Numbered from the stretch's first letter, positions 33,771 to 46,509 are shown. The stretch: 64,000 bases of DNA from Metallyticus violacea (GCA_030762175.1 CM060831.1:77249501-77313500); one strand, 5' to 3'. The notes: generated by a model from the sequence alone, not told the origin. Program-made: numbers and translations.

Positions 33771-35465
33771 TGCGTTACGCGCGAGATTGGCTAACCTTGA
33801 TGTGTAATTAACTACAGCGATTAGCGCATTTTTCCGAATTCTTCAAAGGCACATTCTCTTTCACTGTTGGTTCGCTGTATGTATTTCCACAAGAAATGTG
33901 TAGACCTAGTGGTGCTGTGGGTATACTTCCATTATGTCAGAGGAGGTTCCACTCTTTTCCGGCTTGCAGGCCTCCCACGATTGCTTATAAATGCTTAACT
34001 CTGGTAGTCCATTTTTTTAAGGAACAAAACTCTAGCAATTGTTTTTATTACAAGATTATTTCTTTTTTTATTCCATATATTGTTTATTAAACTAAATGCT
34101 CTTCTGAACTGGGACGGAATTTATAATCTGCACCAAACTACAAAGGTGCTGTCCATATATTCCTGTAGATCTGAATGTAATTTGTTTCTCATTAAGATGA
34201 AAATATTCACACAAGTTGCAGATGCTGTCATCCCTGTTTTTGTGTTTATAATAGCCAGATCATTCAATTGTCTCTTTTCCATGTTAACCACAAAAAGTTT
34301 TGTGTAAATTTGCCAATTTGAGAGCAAGCCTCGAAATCACAGCAACTCTTGGGGCGGCTGTTGATAGTTTTCAAGTTTTCAAGAAAAGTGAACAAGAAAC
34401 AAGCGTTTCAAAAGAAAGAAAAATTGTAATGTTTAAAAATCAAAATAATAGGTATAACTTTAGCCTAATTATTAAGCTTTCAAACAGCTAACTTTTTAAT
34501 GAGCATGAAAGGAATTTGTTCAATTTTATAATTTTAGACTGTAAGCTATCTGCATGTTTTATTACTGGCTTAACTACAGCACTGAGAGCTAGACGAAGCA
34601 AAGAAAACTACTACACACATAAATGAAACTTAACTGAAAATATTTCGAAAAAATAAATTAAAGCTTTAATCTGCTTCATTCAATTCATTAACAGCATGAA
34701 TTGTATTAATTAGACTTCGCTGTTTCATGCTCTACTTAAATTATTCTATAAGCATGTCATTGTTAGAGGCTGTAAATTGTAAACAAAGCACCTATCAGCG
34801 CTGGAGCCGTAACGTCACCCAGACCTTTAGATTGCGCAAGATTGCTCATTTCCTCAATTAGCAGCATCTATTCAAAACGGTAACAGCCCTCTTTATCGAC
34901 ATGATCAATTACTCCAGTGTGGCACAATAATGGGATGACGAAATGCCCCCCAGCAAAAGAAACCCTCCATAAAAGGGTGAGATAATGAGGCCTGAATAGG
35001 GGTCAAACTCCTTGGTCAAACGGTCTAACCTTTGAGAAAGTTGTTTCGTGCCATGTGAACAAATGAGTTTTATTTATCAGAGTAAGAGTAAGGCGCTGTT
35101 TACACAAAGGGACAATGGGAACAAGTGCGAGCAGCTATAGAAAGTGAAATTTACTGTTGTCTTGACGCTTTGTCACCTTCTCCTTGCGCCAACTTCATGT
35201 AAAATAATTCTCTAACTCGTTATACTTTAAAGCAAACGTTTTTCAGCGTAAATAGAATCAAAATATATGCGTTGTAAACCACTAAAATATGCAAAAGAAA
35301 AAGTAAACAGAGAAGAGCGTATTTAAGGCTTAAGTATTATTTACCAAACTAATAAAGCAGCATTCTAGTGGATGTTATGCTTGCAATTTTAAGGTTTTAA
35401 GTGTTATAATTGCAATTTTAAAATTTTAAATAAATTTCTAGCTTGACAACAAAATAATATAATAA
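33771..35465. other. Stretch without recognised genes
   Basis: The frames at 33896-34090, 34080-34307 and 34300-34491 are chance readings in AT-rich DNA. Nothing else is recognised. Confidence 0.4.
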
Positions 35466-35472
35466 TAATATA

Positions 35473-35556
35473 ATGCATCGACCCTGGCCGAGATTGAACC
35501 CGCGATCTTGGGTTTACCAGGCACAAGTAAGGTTAGCTAGACGACCGGACCGACGC
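35473..35556 (-). mobile_element. SINE-A-related tRNA-like head without the SINE-A body
   Basis: The minus strand reads TCGGTCCGGTCGTCTAGCTA, then CCCAAGATCGCGGGTTC and GGCCAGGGTCGATGCAT. This is close to the SINE-A head, but the text after it is an ATT-rich tail (35455-35472) rather than the SINE-A body. It is either a head-only retroposed copy or a different, short SINE with the same parent tRNA. Confidence 0.6.
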
Positions 35557-36537
35557 GAAATGATTGAAGTTTCGTGAATAGCAAGAGACAAACTGATCTC
35601 AAATGAAACCCATACACTACTCTGCGCTGATTCACCGCAACGTAGACAATCAGTTAGTTGTACTGTGTCCTTTAGTAGAGTAGGTGACGTTCTTACGATT
35701 TGGAGAACTTGTCATATCTAAGATAAATAGGAAAATGTAAATCCCACTATCTCCACAGAGCAAGAAGTCATAAATAGGCATAATAATTCTAAACTAATCC
35801 AAAATAAAGTTTCCATTGGTTCTAGAAAATTTTTCACCAAGAGCGGCGGTGAATAGTCAGAGAAGTTCAGAAGAATTCATTTGTAAGTGCAGCAAACCTT
35901 GCAAACACTGTTGAAATATCTCTGGAAAACAAAGTCTGTGCTGAAACAATTAGAAAAATAATGGACAAATACAGTCGAACAGCTAGAAACATGCCATAAC
36001 AGAGCAGAACTTTTGCAAGTTATATTATAATGGGTGATTTTTCCTTCGAGGAACCGCTTCACGCATAACTGCCAGTCGGTCTGTTCAAGCTGGTACTGCG
36101 GTGAACGGGAGTTATAAAGTCTGCAGTTATGATTGTCGTGTAAGTAATTGATAACACTTAAAATGTACATTTACTCACCATAACGCCAAATTGCTGGTTT
36201 TTCTCGGTGTTTGGCTATTCTTCAAAGATTTTCTGTCTATAATGAACCCATCTGTCCTGACTGCAGGATTTTGAATTGAGACAAGGCTTTTTTTTTACTC
36301 TGGATGTTGCATAAGATACTAGTGACATCACATGAACACATAAGGTATATCAGTATTTTAGGCCTAATACTGTCAGCTCAATGGAATTAACTGGGAAAAT
36401 GTCAAATTTCAATTCTCCCAGATGTTATGAAAGCAACTGAAGCAATTTAGTTGGTCTCAACAATTAGACTCTAATTATGAGATTGTATGTTTCTGGCCCC
36501 ATTGCGTGCGAATTTAAAGACAGTTTAGTTTAGTCAG

Positions 36538-37575
36538 GTTGGGCACCAATTTGGAAGCGGTTGTGTAATTGATGAATGATCGCTTCGGTGTTGTTGCCTA
36601 CGCTTCAATGACAACAATTTCTCAGGGTGAATTCTGCTATTTTGTTGACTCGTACTCAACAGGATTGGGACAGGAATTCGATAATGTAAATAAGCACGTG
36701 ATGCGACATTATATGTATTATATATATTGTCAATTTATTATGTTGAAATCTTTCGCGTCCTCTGGTGTTTTGCGTACGACAGACTTAGCTACGTCGAATA
36801 CAAACTTAGCTAGTGGAACTTCGAAATGAAATTGAGTAGTCGCGGTGCTATCTTAACTGAGTGCCTGCGTCGGAATCTGATAACAATATGTGCCTCTCCC
36901 GCGTGTAAAATTTGTTATCTAGTTTGAGTGATTCTGTAAATTGCGTGCCTCAGCAACATAGAATTTATAATGCGTGTATCTTGCCGCGTGTGGATCTTTA
37001 CGTGCCCCAGCCGAGCAAACGCTTCCTCATGTATTAAATTCAAATCAAGTAATCGTTGGCTTAACGATACCAGAGGATCACACAGGTACGCGCAAGTTTC
37101 GCGCCTAACTTTTAAAGTTCAAACATACATTTTCCATTTCTGATTTAAGTTCACTATCATCTCTGCCATTCGCTATTTTTGAAAGTTAAAAACATTTTGT
37201 TGGTACTGGCCAGTTTAAAGGCCAACAGTACAACCGCTTGTTGGGTTCAAAGCCCCGAACTGATTTAAAATTCCTTCAATTTATTGACATTCCTTTTAAA
37301 AAGGGAGGGGGGCATTCACACACGACCTTAGGGTCTCTTCTCCCTCTTAATAGAGTTTTATGATCCTATTGACATTTCAACCTACCCTAACAGAAAAACA
37401 CCAGACACTTTCTCTTTTATTGACATATAAGTCATATGTTAACATTATGCCGTATTATACATACATACTTACATGATATCTACATTACTAATTACAATAC
37501 AGGGAATATTATGATAATTAGGTTAGCAACATAAATATTATATTTTATTTATATTACAGTAGGAGTGGATCGTAA
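36538..37575 (-). repeat. Repeat F copy 1, ~1.04 kb, LTR-like candidate
   Basis: Collinear with 50784-51825 over about 1 kb. Shared blocks include 'atgatcgcttc(g/a)gtgttg', 'tttcgcgtcctctggtgttt', 'tgcgtac', 'aagtgcctgcgtcggaatc', 'caaatcaagtaatcgttg', 'acatgatatctacatta' and 'tattatgataatta'. At its left edge GTTGGGCACCA is, on the minus strand, TGGTGCCCAAC. This resembles the TGGCGCCCAAC primer-binding site that follows the 5' LTR in many Gypsy-type elements. A solo LTR plus leader on the minus strand would explain the repeat. No gag-pol frame is adjacent and the LTR ends are not proven. Confidence 0.5.
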
Positions 37576-38640
37576 TACCTGTGTCAGAATTTATTAATAA
37601 TATGCTAACCTCGGTCAAAATGCATACCGTATATTCAAACCACTTGCTGTTGAACCCATTCGTGAATTTAGAAACACCTAAATCTGAAAAACAGATTAAA
37701 TGGAAGATATTTATATATATTTTAAGGCTGAAACTGTATTTCCCTTCAATGTCTATTTGACCTAGGAAATTTAACACTTCCTACATCCATTATAGTTCAG
37801 TAACCCCTGGGATCAGTCAAGCATCCCAGTCAGCTTCAATAAACATCATTTGGAAAATAACCTTTACAAAACATTCCACTTAAGTCTTGTTTACTTTACT
37901 GCCCCTCCACCCAGACAAACACTCGTCAGCTTTTTACAGTCAACCTCGACTCTCTTTTTCAGGTTTAACTTTTCGTCAATGATGGCTAAGACCATAGAAT
38001 CAGTTAAAAACCCATTCTCAATCGAAATCACGGTAGTTTCCCCTTTAAAACCTTCCCTTACTCCACTCTGTCCAAATGTTGAACGAGAAACACACACAGA
38101 CTTCCTATAGCTACACTGTATTATCCCTTATAGGTTTATATGAAGGCCTACTGAAATCTTTGTAAATTTATTGATTTAATAAAGTCAATTAATCTTTTTG
38201 TATACTCCTGAACTAATTTCCTTTTTGAATATTTCCATTCTTTATTGAACATCCTTCGTAAAATAGAAATTAGATGGAGAAAATCTTTAAATGAAATTAA
38301 TTCATCCTCATTTCTGTTACCGTCCCTTCGGCCAACTCATCATCTAGGACTCCATTAATGCCACATATTTCAGTTTCACCTGCTTCCTGGGCTCTTTTAT
38401 CTTTATCTTTATTGCCCCTCAAGCTGGTCAGAAACTGCACAAGTAATACATAATATTGCTAGAGGAACATCAGTGCTTTTCTGTATGATGCAATCTTAAA
38501 TTTTATGCTACATTTGTTCAGAGTAGAAATCTTCTCATAACCAAACTCTTGGCAAAGCTCAGCTTAATGCGGAATGCCGTGATATGGTGCAAAACGCTCA
38601 CCTCCTAACACTTTTGTGACTAGACCGATAACAGGACGCA
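37576..38640. other. Stretch without recognised genes
   Basis: The frames 37538-37777, 37850-38110 and 37891-38097 have no recognisable domain. Confidence 0.35.
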
Positions 38641-38659
38641 AAGATTTTCCCTGTTGTTG

Positions 38660-38663
<4 letters not shown>

Positions 38664-38690
<27 letters not shown>

Positions 38691-38720
38691 TTTGGTTTTT
38701 ACTACTGAGGCACTACAGGC
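38664..38720 (-). mobile_element. SINE-B 3'-end fragment with long T run
   Basis: GGTTTTTACTACTGAGGCAC and CTACAGGC are the reverse complement of the 3' end. They are preceded by a T-rich run from 38664 (T-rich DNA continues leftward to ~38650) that replaces the usual GTGTTTAACGCCCG. Confidence 0.6.
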
Positions 38721-38862
38721 AATTTGCCCCATTTTGATGAACTCGTAGGAACAATTACATTGCAAGTATGACAACTAACCAAAAGGTATAGGCTGCATAT
38801 CCTTGTTTTAAGATGCATGCATGATTCATGCACCCAACTTATTGACAAGAAACGCAATGCAG

Positions 38863-39142
38863 AGTGGAAAACCGCCGAGATCGTTAAGGCGGGGGGGGGG
38901 GGGTTGAAATGACGCCAGGACCGTCCTTCCTGACTGAGGTTCTTTCCAGGTTTTCCTCAGTCCTCATAATTGGCAATTGCAGGGGATGTACCGTAAACTT
39001 AGGCCTGGTTCCTTCCTTACAAAAAAAAAAAAAAAAAAAAAAAAATCTTTCCCAATATATCATTTCAATCACGCATCATCAGTGTGTCAACCGTCTGTGG
39101 TGCCCCAGTACTAAAAACTGGCGTTAAATATCATTAAAAAAA
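38863..39142 (+). mobile_element. SINE-B copy with G-run and A-run expansions
   Basis: The head keeps CCGAGATCGTTAAGGCG (A box), but the middle is replaced by a 14-base G run (38890-38903). The body has the usual 'ccaggaccgtccttcctgac', the core, a 26-base A run (39020-39045), then the conserved 3' end 'ctttcccaatatatcatttc' to 'ctaaaaactggcgttaaat'. Confidence 0.88.
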
Positions 39143-39273
39143 GTGGACAGATAGTTTAGATCCATTTTCATGAAATAATTGTGTTATTAACCAAATTTAC
39201 ACAGTAGTATGTACCTATCTATATGCATTTACATTTTACCTTAATTCAACATGGCTGCCAATCCATTTCAAAG

Positions 39274-39569
39274 TGTCGGTCCTGGTGGTGTAGTGGTTAC
39301 CATACTTGCCTCCTAAACCCAAGATCGCGGGTTCGAACCCGGCCAGAACCGATGGATTTTTTTCGGGGCGTAAAAATCCTGGCTTCCTTCTGAAGGGAAG
39401 TAAAGCCGTGGGTCCCGTGTCGTACATTTACGGCACGATAAAGAACCTCAAGCCTGAAAGAAGAGGCCTCTGAGCAAAATTTGTCGGCCGTTTCACGCCC
39501 TGAGTTGAATGGGACGCTGATGACCCGAGCTGTTAAAGAGCGTCCATAAATAAATCAATAAAAAAAAAA
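39274..39569 (+). mobile_element. SINE-A copy 6, full length, with target site duplication
   Basis: Intact A and B boxes, and a body with a ~10-base deletion at CCTAAGTATGG. It ends in TCAATAAAAAAAAA. CAATC(C)ATTTCAAAG flanks it at 39259-39273 and 39571-39584, differing by one base, which is strong evidence for LINE-type insertion. Confidence 0.95.
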
Positions 39570-39584
39570 TCAATCATTTCAAAG

Positions 39585-41384
39585 TTCGAATAGAGTCCGA
39601 AATATTTTTGTAAGTGTCGGATCGAATACTATTCATCAGGTTCTGGAAACCTCTTACTTCAGGTTTGTATACTTGTTACTTGATAAACCCGAAGCAAAAA
39701 GGTCTACGGACGTATGACATATTCGAGGTGAATCTCTGCTTATCCAAAGTTATGAGTATTCTCTCAACGCAAAACGAAGGGTGCTCCATTATTGTGAAAT
39801 AAAACGTTCACAATGTCATCTGAAGTTTCCGAGTAAGCTACTGTTACAGTTCGGCAAATGTCAAATCGCGCGATCGAGCATTGAGAATTGCATCCCTTAC
39901 TCTGTGGTGATAATTGGAAATAAAACGTTCATTGCTTGCAGAAGTTGGTGTGTTTACGACACAATGTTTTTAAATGGATTGCAGTCACATTGAAATAAGA
40001 TATTTACATACCTAGCAGCTATAACATGAAGCAGGGTTTACAGGCGCGAAATCGCTGACCGATGGGAGTGTTACATGCGATATCTTTAAACGTTTGTGCA
40101 TTAGTCGACCGAACAACTGGAGTTTTCTTAAAAGAAACGAAAATTATTCGACTGTGCGAGTTTATTAAAGTCTTCTCGAGCATACATTACGGCAAGCAAG
40201 CCTTCAGTTTTTTGCATTCGGTCCAAAACAGTTGCGTCAGAGATTAATAGTCGGTGCTTTTTCACCATCCTTTGCCCTGCGCAGTTCTATCAGAAGTTAC
40301 AGTGTCGTTTAGAGAACAGTGTGAAGTTCAAAAGTAGTTTATAAAAGTTTAGAGTGATGAAAAATACTTTTAAGTGCGTAAGTTGAAGTGATTGTGGAGC
40401 TTGCCTTGCCGCGTCGGGCAAAAATAAGAGCTGTAAACAGAAGCGCTAAGATTTAAGAACTGCGTCTACAATAGTAAAGCACTGGGGAGATCAGTACACT
40501 TTGTAACACCAGACGACCTGAATATCTTCGGGAATGTACACCGCAACAAACTGGCAAGGTTTTATCTACACATGTGTAAGTGTACTACTCCTCTGAGATA
40601 TAAAGTGAAGTTATTAATAAACAACTCTTTTGGGTGACGTCGCAGTGTATTCATTTCGAGTGCTAAACCTCTCCCATTCCCTTTACCCTGTCCGCGCTCC
40701 GCCACGACTAAAAGACCACCATTCCAAACAGAGCGGCTCCTGGTGTTGAGAATACTCTCTTGACATTGCAATACATGAAGTAGGAGAAATAGATTAAACG
40801 AAGGACGAGCTTCTTCCGCATCTTCCGTACGCACCAACTGTTGAAACCTAGAGAGAAAGGAAAACTTGCCACAGATAAATCTCCGTCCAGGGAAGCTTCA
40901 TTTGATCTACCTCAATCATCCATTCCTTTCTCCTTGCCCGATTGGGATAACACCCTGAGACCCGAGACCGAGTTATTTAAGTCCCATTAATAAATCCTAC
41001 TTCAAACAATATCGTCTATAACGAATCACTATTTAATAAAAATGTTGCGTGTTTCATCCGCAGCTGGAAATTAAATAAAAGGAGAAATATGGGACACATT
41101 GTGTTTCAGTAAGAGTTTCATTTCCTTTATGGTGGACCAGCTCTCTCTTTTGCTTTGAAAGTGTTATTAAGCTCAAGGAAAATTTAGCGTATTCTCTTCT
41201 ACCCTCTGGAAAGAAAAGAAAAGAGAAAAAAAAAACCCTGAGGCTTTTGATTTCAAAAGAAAAATAGCAAAGCAAATATTACAATCAATACATGAAGCCA
41301 TTGCAACAGTACAAACAGATGATAGTATTTTACTCCATGTTTGTAAATTGAGTGAGTTAATAAGAATTTTAAACTGCCTATTTT
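39585..41384. other. Stretch without recognised genes
   Basis: Somewhat GC-richer between 40200 and 40850. The minus-strand frame 40562-40837 (91 codons) lies there but shows no known domain. A retroelement leader or an untranslated exon cannot be excluded. Confidence 0.35.
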
Positions 41385-42120
41385 ACTTATGTGACTTCAT
41401 CTTAAAATCGACCAATGAAACGAAACATAATTTTGAATTTTGACCAATCACAGTTTGATACTGCAGTGAAATTATCGAAAAAAAAAGTTATCAAATCCGT
41501 TTTATCATGCGACGTGCATTTGTGTTGTGGTCAGTGTAGTCAACTCTATACCTGCACTATATAATTTCTGACAACTTTTCTGTTTTCAGTAATTGTAAAT
41601 TTAACTTAACGTGTATTCACTCAAGCAATTGTTTTTGCGTATTCTGCCAAACAGTCTGAAATTATTTTGTAAATTATTAACAATACCTACCTCAGCAACA
41701 ATAACAAACACGTTGTTCAGAATGATAAAATGTTATCTCTGTTTTGTTTTTCTAAGTTGGTATTAGTGAATCGAACAGTAGCGACTGTAACAGTCGACTT
41801 TCATCTATTTCATTCTCACGGTTTCTGAACAGGTAGGTATTCATAAGTAATTTTATACAACTATTAATGATCCGTGTGGGAATTTCAAATATATATCACT
41901 ATTATTTTTATTTTTATTTTTATTCTATTCATGAAATAGTCGCAAACCAGTATTTGACTCTTCTCTGATAATTGACATTCGTCTGTTGTTAGATGGCTTG
42001 AAAAGGTTAAGTATTCATAATACAAACGTACAATTATTCCAACATTGTAAGCCAAGTTTACGGGAATTATATTTAAATTCTTATTTTATTCGTGAAATAG
42101 TCCGAATAAATATCATTCGA
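41385..42120 (+). repeat. Repeat D copy 3 with internal 3' duplication
   Basis: Shares 'gaccaatcacag', 'tctaagttggtattagtgaa', 'catttcattctcacggtttctgaacaggtaggtattcat' and 'acaactattaat' with the copies at 18885 and 21840. The last ~110 bp occur twice. In 41830-41950 and again in 42003-42115 one sees 'aggt..gtattcata', 'aca(a)(c/t)tatt' and 'attc(a/g)tgaaatagtc'. The second version continues to 'gaataaatatcatt', as in copies 1 and 2. Confidence 0.55.
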
Positions 42121-42255
42121 GGGTTTGAGTTATGCGGAATATTTACTCACTGCTTTCGTGAATTTATAGGTAATCTCAGAACCTCTCGCGATAACCTGTT
42201 CCTTTGTTTGACGAGACCCTCGCGTTCCTTAATTCCTCTGCTTTGGATAATGATT

Positions 42256-42290
42256 CTCTGTAGCAAAAACGGGCGTTAAACACTATTCAA
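42256..42290 (+). mobile_element. SINE-B terminal 3' scrap
   Basis: GTAGCAAAAACGGGCGTTAA then ACACTATTCAATGG matches the final ~32 bases of SINE-B. It is the shortest SINE piece in the window. Confidence 0.55.
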
Positions 42291-43718
42291 TGGATAATGA
42301 AACAGAAACTTTGTCCGTGCAGGAGGTAACAAGAAACTGTGTAGCCGAGCTACCAATGTTCACAGAAAGACGTTACTCTCCCGTGTCCCTCACTGCTTTC
42401 ATGCTATTGGCCCAGTTCTGTAAATTGTTAATAGTACCTCCTACAAATTAATATTTTTCTTTCGTCTTTTTTTTTATCCTCCTGTGATATCATGGCACAT
42501 ATTACCAAAATACTCATGACACGTTAAAAGTGAGCACAGGCGATTTTTGTAACAGAAGGAGAGACATTAATTATTAGTGGAAAGTGAAAGGTGTCCTAAA
42601 CCAAATGAACTATTTTCGCCCCAAAATTTGCATTGCTGTGAATATCCAGCGAAGCGAATAGAGGACGAACTTCTTTCCAAGAAAGAGCAAACGGAATAAC
42701 TTTTGAATTCCTGGTTTTCACTATAATGTCATTTTAATGTCTGGTCGATACTGGCGTCCGCGTTGTATTTGCGTAGCCCTTTCGCTAGACTAAATCAAAG
42801 CAGGTGATGCAGAAGAAACCGTCCTGCCTTAAAGCACAAATGTACTCGACAGAGCACCTTCCCACAGAGTGCACGGTTATATTTTACTCGTGGAAAAGGA
42901 AACTGCAACCTAGCTATAGAATTAAAAAAACAGTAATTGATTTAGCGTTTTCATGAATGTTATGCAAAAGACTTGGCGGCCTCTTCAAATGGAAAGCGAT
43001 TTGACGAGGCGAATGAGGCGCTAGTATGTGCACAACGTTGTCGGATTGCAGATCCCTTCCCGCCCCTTGCTCTCGTTATTCCATCTCTCACACATTGCAG
43101 CATACGCACTTCTAAGTGACATTGGTTTCTAGCCCTGCGCTGTAGCTAATCGATTACAATCGCGATGATAAATGCGCCACAACAAAACAATATATTCTTA
43201 CAATGCTGGAATTTGAAATACCTAATGAATAAAATATACAAAGATTTAATGTGTAGAGATGATGCATTCAAAAGGAGCATAATCTTGGTGGGAGATAACA
43301 CAGTATAATAATTATATAATAAAAGTAGAGCATAATTTTTCAAATTTAACAAGACATATTATCGGTTGTAGAGTTAGTGTCTTATTAAGACGTAAGTGAA
43401 ACCATTGAATACATAGAACGTGTTACTTCGAAAATTACACTTTCAGGAATGATAGACGTGGTAAAAACAGAAACGTAGATGTAACTACGGTATCATCGGG
43501 GAAAGTAGTATGGTGTATTTTATATGTCGCAAGGGAAATAATTAATTCATATAAGAAACTAATATGAAATATATTTTTTGTCTGTAACCCCTGGTCTCAT
43601 TACTTTCAAAACTTCAGAAACATTTACCTTTTAAACAGCACATCTAGCGAGAAGCCACACTTAACCCAGCACTTAACTTTTTAATACAGTGTAGCATATT
43701 TCCATGTTATGAAACCTC
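42291..43718. other. Stretch without recognised genes
   Basis: No repeat or gene recognised. The frame at 43146-43352 is an AT-rich chance reading. Confidence 0.4.
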
Positions 43719-43733
43719 AAACTCATTAGATTT

Positions 43734-44015
43734 ACCGCCACCGGTGGCCGAGGTTGTTAAGGCGTGGACTCGTGAGCGGGATATCTGGGGTTCGAATCCC
43801 GCCAGGACCGTCCTCCCTGGCTAAGGTTTTTTCCAGGTTTTCCTCAGTCCTCATAAATAGCAAGTACCGGGGAGGTAGCCTAAAACTTAGGCCTGCAACG
43901 TTTTTTTTCCCCTAAAAAAATCCTTTCCCAATCATAAATTTCATCTCATGTATCAGTGTCCACCGCCTGTGGTGCCTCAGTAGTAATAGTAAAAACGAGC
44001 GTTAAACACTATTGA
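43734..44015 (+). mobile_element. SINE-B copy, full length, with target site duplication
   Basis: The best-preserved SINE-B. It has head GGTGGCCGAGGTTGTTAAGG (A box of a class II, Ser/Leu-like tRNA), B box GGGTTCGAATCCC, 'gtcctcataaatagcaagta', 'acttaggcctgcaacg', 'tcctttcccaatcata' and the 3' end 'gtggtgcctcagtag' to 'gagcgttaaacactatt'. AAACTCATTAGATTT (43719-43733) and AAACTCACTAGATTT (44016-44030) form a 15-bp target site duplication with one mismatch. Confidence 0.95.
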
Positions 44016-44151
44016 AAACTCACTAGATTTCCCCACTAGAAGCGATGATTTGATGAAAAAGACACTTAAGTTCAAACGCTAATGAGGTCTATTACGTCAG
44101 CGCCAGGCGACAATGTTTGGAATATAGCGCGCTAATGAATTATTTACAAAA

Positions 44152-44452
44152 ATTTTTTTTATTGATTTATTTATGGACGCTCTTTAACCTCTCAGGTTAT
44201 CAGCGTCCCATTCAACTCAGGGCGTGAAACGGCCGACAAATTTTGCTCAGAGGCCTCTTCTTTCAGGCTTGAGGTTCTTTTTCGTGCCGTAAATGTACGA
44301 CACGGGACCCACGGCTTTACTTCCCTTCCGAAGGAAGCCGAAGATACTTAGGATTTTTATGCCCGAAAAAATCCATCGGTCCTGGCAGGGTTCGAACCCG
44401 CGTTCTTGGGTGTAGGAGGCAAGTGTGGTAACCACTACACCACCAGGACCGA
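44152..44452 (-). mobile_element. SINE-A copy 7, full length
   Basis: Minus strand. T run at 44152-44160, complete body with the CTTCCTTCGGAAG hairpin block, head with intact boxes, right border ACCAGGACCGA. No clean target duplication is visible. Confidence 0.92.
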
Positions 44453-44459
44453 GACGCTG

Positions 44460-45490
44460 ATGAAGTAATTGTGAATATATAAACAAGGTTTTAGTACATA
44501 TATTGAACGGTTATACATACAGCCACAAATAAACATTTAAATTATTGTACAGTGAAAATGCATAAAGTTAAAATACGCGCTTTCGAGATGTGTGTCCTCC
44601 GTATGTGAAATGAAATTACAACATTCTGAAGGAGCATCCATAGTTGCTTAAATTTAATTTTTTTTTTTTTCTGTAATGGATTGCAGCCTGGCTGCGGAAA
44701 TACATTTGGCAACATTTGACGGTATAAGGTCAAATCGTTTTCTATTTGAAAAACACTGTACATTCACTAGACCCTAGAATTACTGGCACATGGTGAAAGA
44801 CTAAACTACTCCCTCAAGAAAAGCATTACCTCACGTCAGTAGGCTACTCCAAGCGAAAGTGGGACGTCATGTTCCATTTGCCTGAGACGTAAGGAACAAT
44901 ATGTGATTTATTCAGCAGACAAAACTCCCCCAGAAGTTGTGCTAGGAAACAAGAAAGAGGACATTTGCTTCACAATGTTTTCTCCTGACAGCGTTCCTCA
45001 GCACTGGTAATTCTGCAGCTCCGGAAAGAGATTGCAGGACCTAACAAAAAATATCGCACGGCAAACTTTCTCAAACAGTTGTATTCCGCCAACAGCACAA
45101 ACAAAAATTACAGGAAACAACAAGTTTGTGTTTAAGCGAAGAGTAATTATAACAGTTCGGCCTCTTACTGCTAGGTAAGCACGCCATTGCCTAAACACCT
45201 AAAGAGTGAATGAATATCTTCCAATTCCGCTACGCAATGGAAAATTGATATTGCCGACAGGAAGATACCACACCACCTTTCGCGCGATCGCAACCCATAG
45301 CGCGCATTTTTTTGTTTCCTTCTTTGTTTATTAATACTAAATTAATTAATATTGTACACATCAACGTAATAGAAGTGTTGCCCCTTGCTGTAAGACATTT
45401 CTGAATTTTTTACAATCATTTTGAGACACTTCCAGTTCATCTTTCTGGATATTGTACACTGCCTCCCGAATATATATTTAATGTGTAATT
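44460..45490. other. Stretch without recognised genes
   Basis: The frames 44542-44763 and 44998-45198 show no domains. Confidence 0.4.
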
Positions 45491-45493
45491 TAC

Positions 45494-45698
45494 GTTGACT
45501 GCAATGGGCCTTTCGCGACGTCTATTGGACTTGAATTCGTAGCTGTGTGACTGTGGTTATGAATGATGATGCAATAAGCTCGGAGTCCTTGGCGCTTCAA
45601 AAACTAACTGGCATTCCCCTTCTTGACCTGACCTGGAATCGAACCCAGAGCCTCCAGATTAACAATCGCAAACGCTACCATTAGACCAAGGGAGCGGT
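45494..45698 (-). mobile_element. SINE-C copy 1
   Basis: Third tRNA-derived SINE family. On the minus strand the head reads CCCTTGGTCTAATGGTAGCG (A box) and GGGTTCGATTCCAGG (B box), then the body complementary to 'cttgacctgacc', 'ctggcatt', 'gctcggagtccttggc', 'gatgatgcaa' and 'ttcgcgacgtct'. Two other copies, also minus strand, are at 53527 and 56973. No tail or target duplication is evident. Confidence 0.82.
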
Positions 45699-45975
45699 CC
45701 CGAATATTTTGCTTCAGCACCTCCACGGGTATTTATTTCAAGTACAGCAATAATTTTGTATGCAGCAGCTGAGTGGCTTTATACGCACTGCCGACAGATA
45801 CACCAAATGTTGAGCTAATTTCGTGTTAAAGACTTTAGAGAAGTTTTTAATGGGTTCGAGCTTTGTTTATCAATCTCAAAATTACACTTCTCGATGGACA
45901 GGTTACTCCTGGAAGTTTAGCACGAAATTCTCTCATACAGTACCTACTTGTGTACCATTTCTTTTCATATAACAA

Positions 45976-46013
45976 ATATATATATACATATACATACACA
46001 TATATGTATATAT
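45976..46013. repeat. (TA/CA)n dinucleotide repeat
   Basis: Alternating ATATATA, CATACACA and TATATGTATATA, a compound pyrimidine-purine microsatellite. Confidence 0.85.
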
Positions 46014-46107
46014 TATTTGTACTTTTATATATCTCACTCTCATCCACAGCAGAAGGTCTACCAACCTTGCACTTCCTAAAGAAATTCAATTGAAACAGTT
46101 GGCGTGA

Positions 46108-46509
46108 TTAACGCGGCTGAATCAACTCCATTGCCGGGAATTGCAGTCTGCTGAAGGACAACCGGTTCCCAATAGCGTATACAAACTCCGATTGCATAGC
46201 GGAATGGTAACAGGGAATTAATCTGTGCCCCTCTCCGTTGGAAAAACAAAAGTTAGTCAAAATAATCGCCGGAGTTTTAAAAAGTCGGTACTTTCTGAAT
46301 ATTGGCTTTCTCTTGGTGCATCTTGCGCAGCAATACGAAAACACTCGCTCTTGATGAACATTTTTGATCCATTGACTACCAGATGGTGTTTTGTGCAAAT
46401 GGTGGCCACAAAGTTGGAGAATTACAGACAGTTTTCTCTGCTGTAATTCCCCGTAGCCGGAGTTCAATGTCCCTTTCGAGCAGAATACTTCCTTCTTTCT
46501 CTCCTTCAC
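46108..46509 (-). other. Open frame of 133 codons, unassigned
   Basis: One of the longer open frames in the window and GC-richer than its flanks. It contains a Cys-His cluster (SYCCARC near the middle and LCGHHLH upstream) but no spacing I recognise as a zinc finger family. Plus-strand frames over the same interval are equally open in part, so the strand is uncertain. It could be a decayed transposon portion. I do not call it a gene. Confidence 0.2.

Noticed and set aside
40562..40837. Minus-strand 91-codon frame in a GC-richer region
   Set aside because: No recognisable domain, no splice signals that I could defend, and composition alone explains the open frame.
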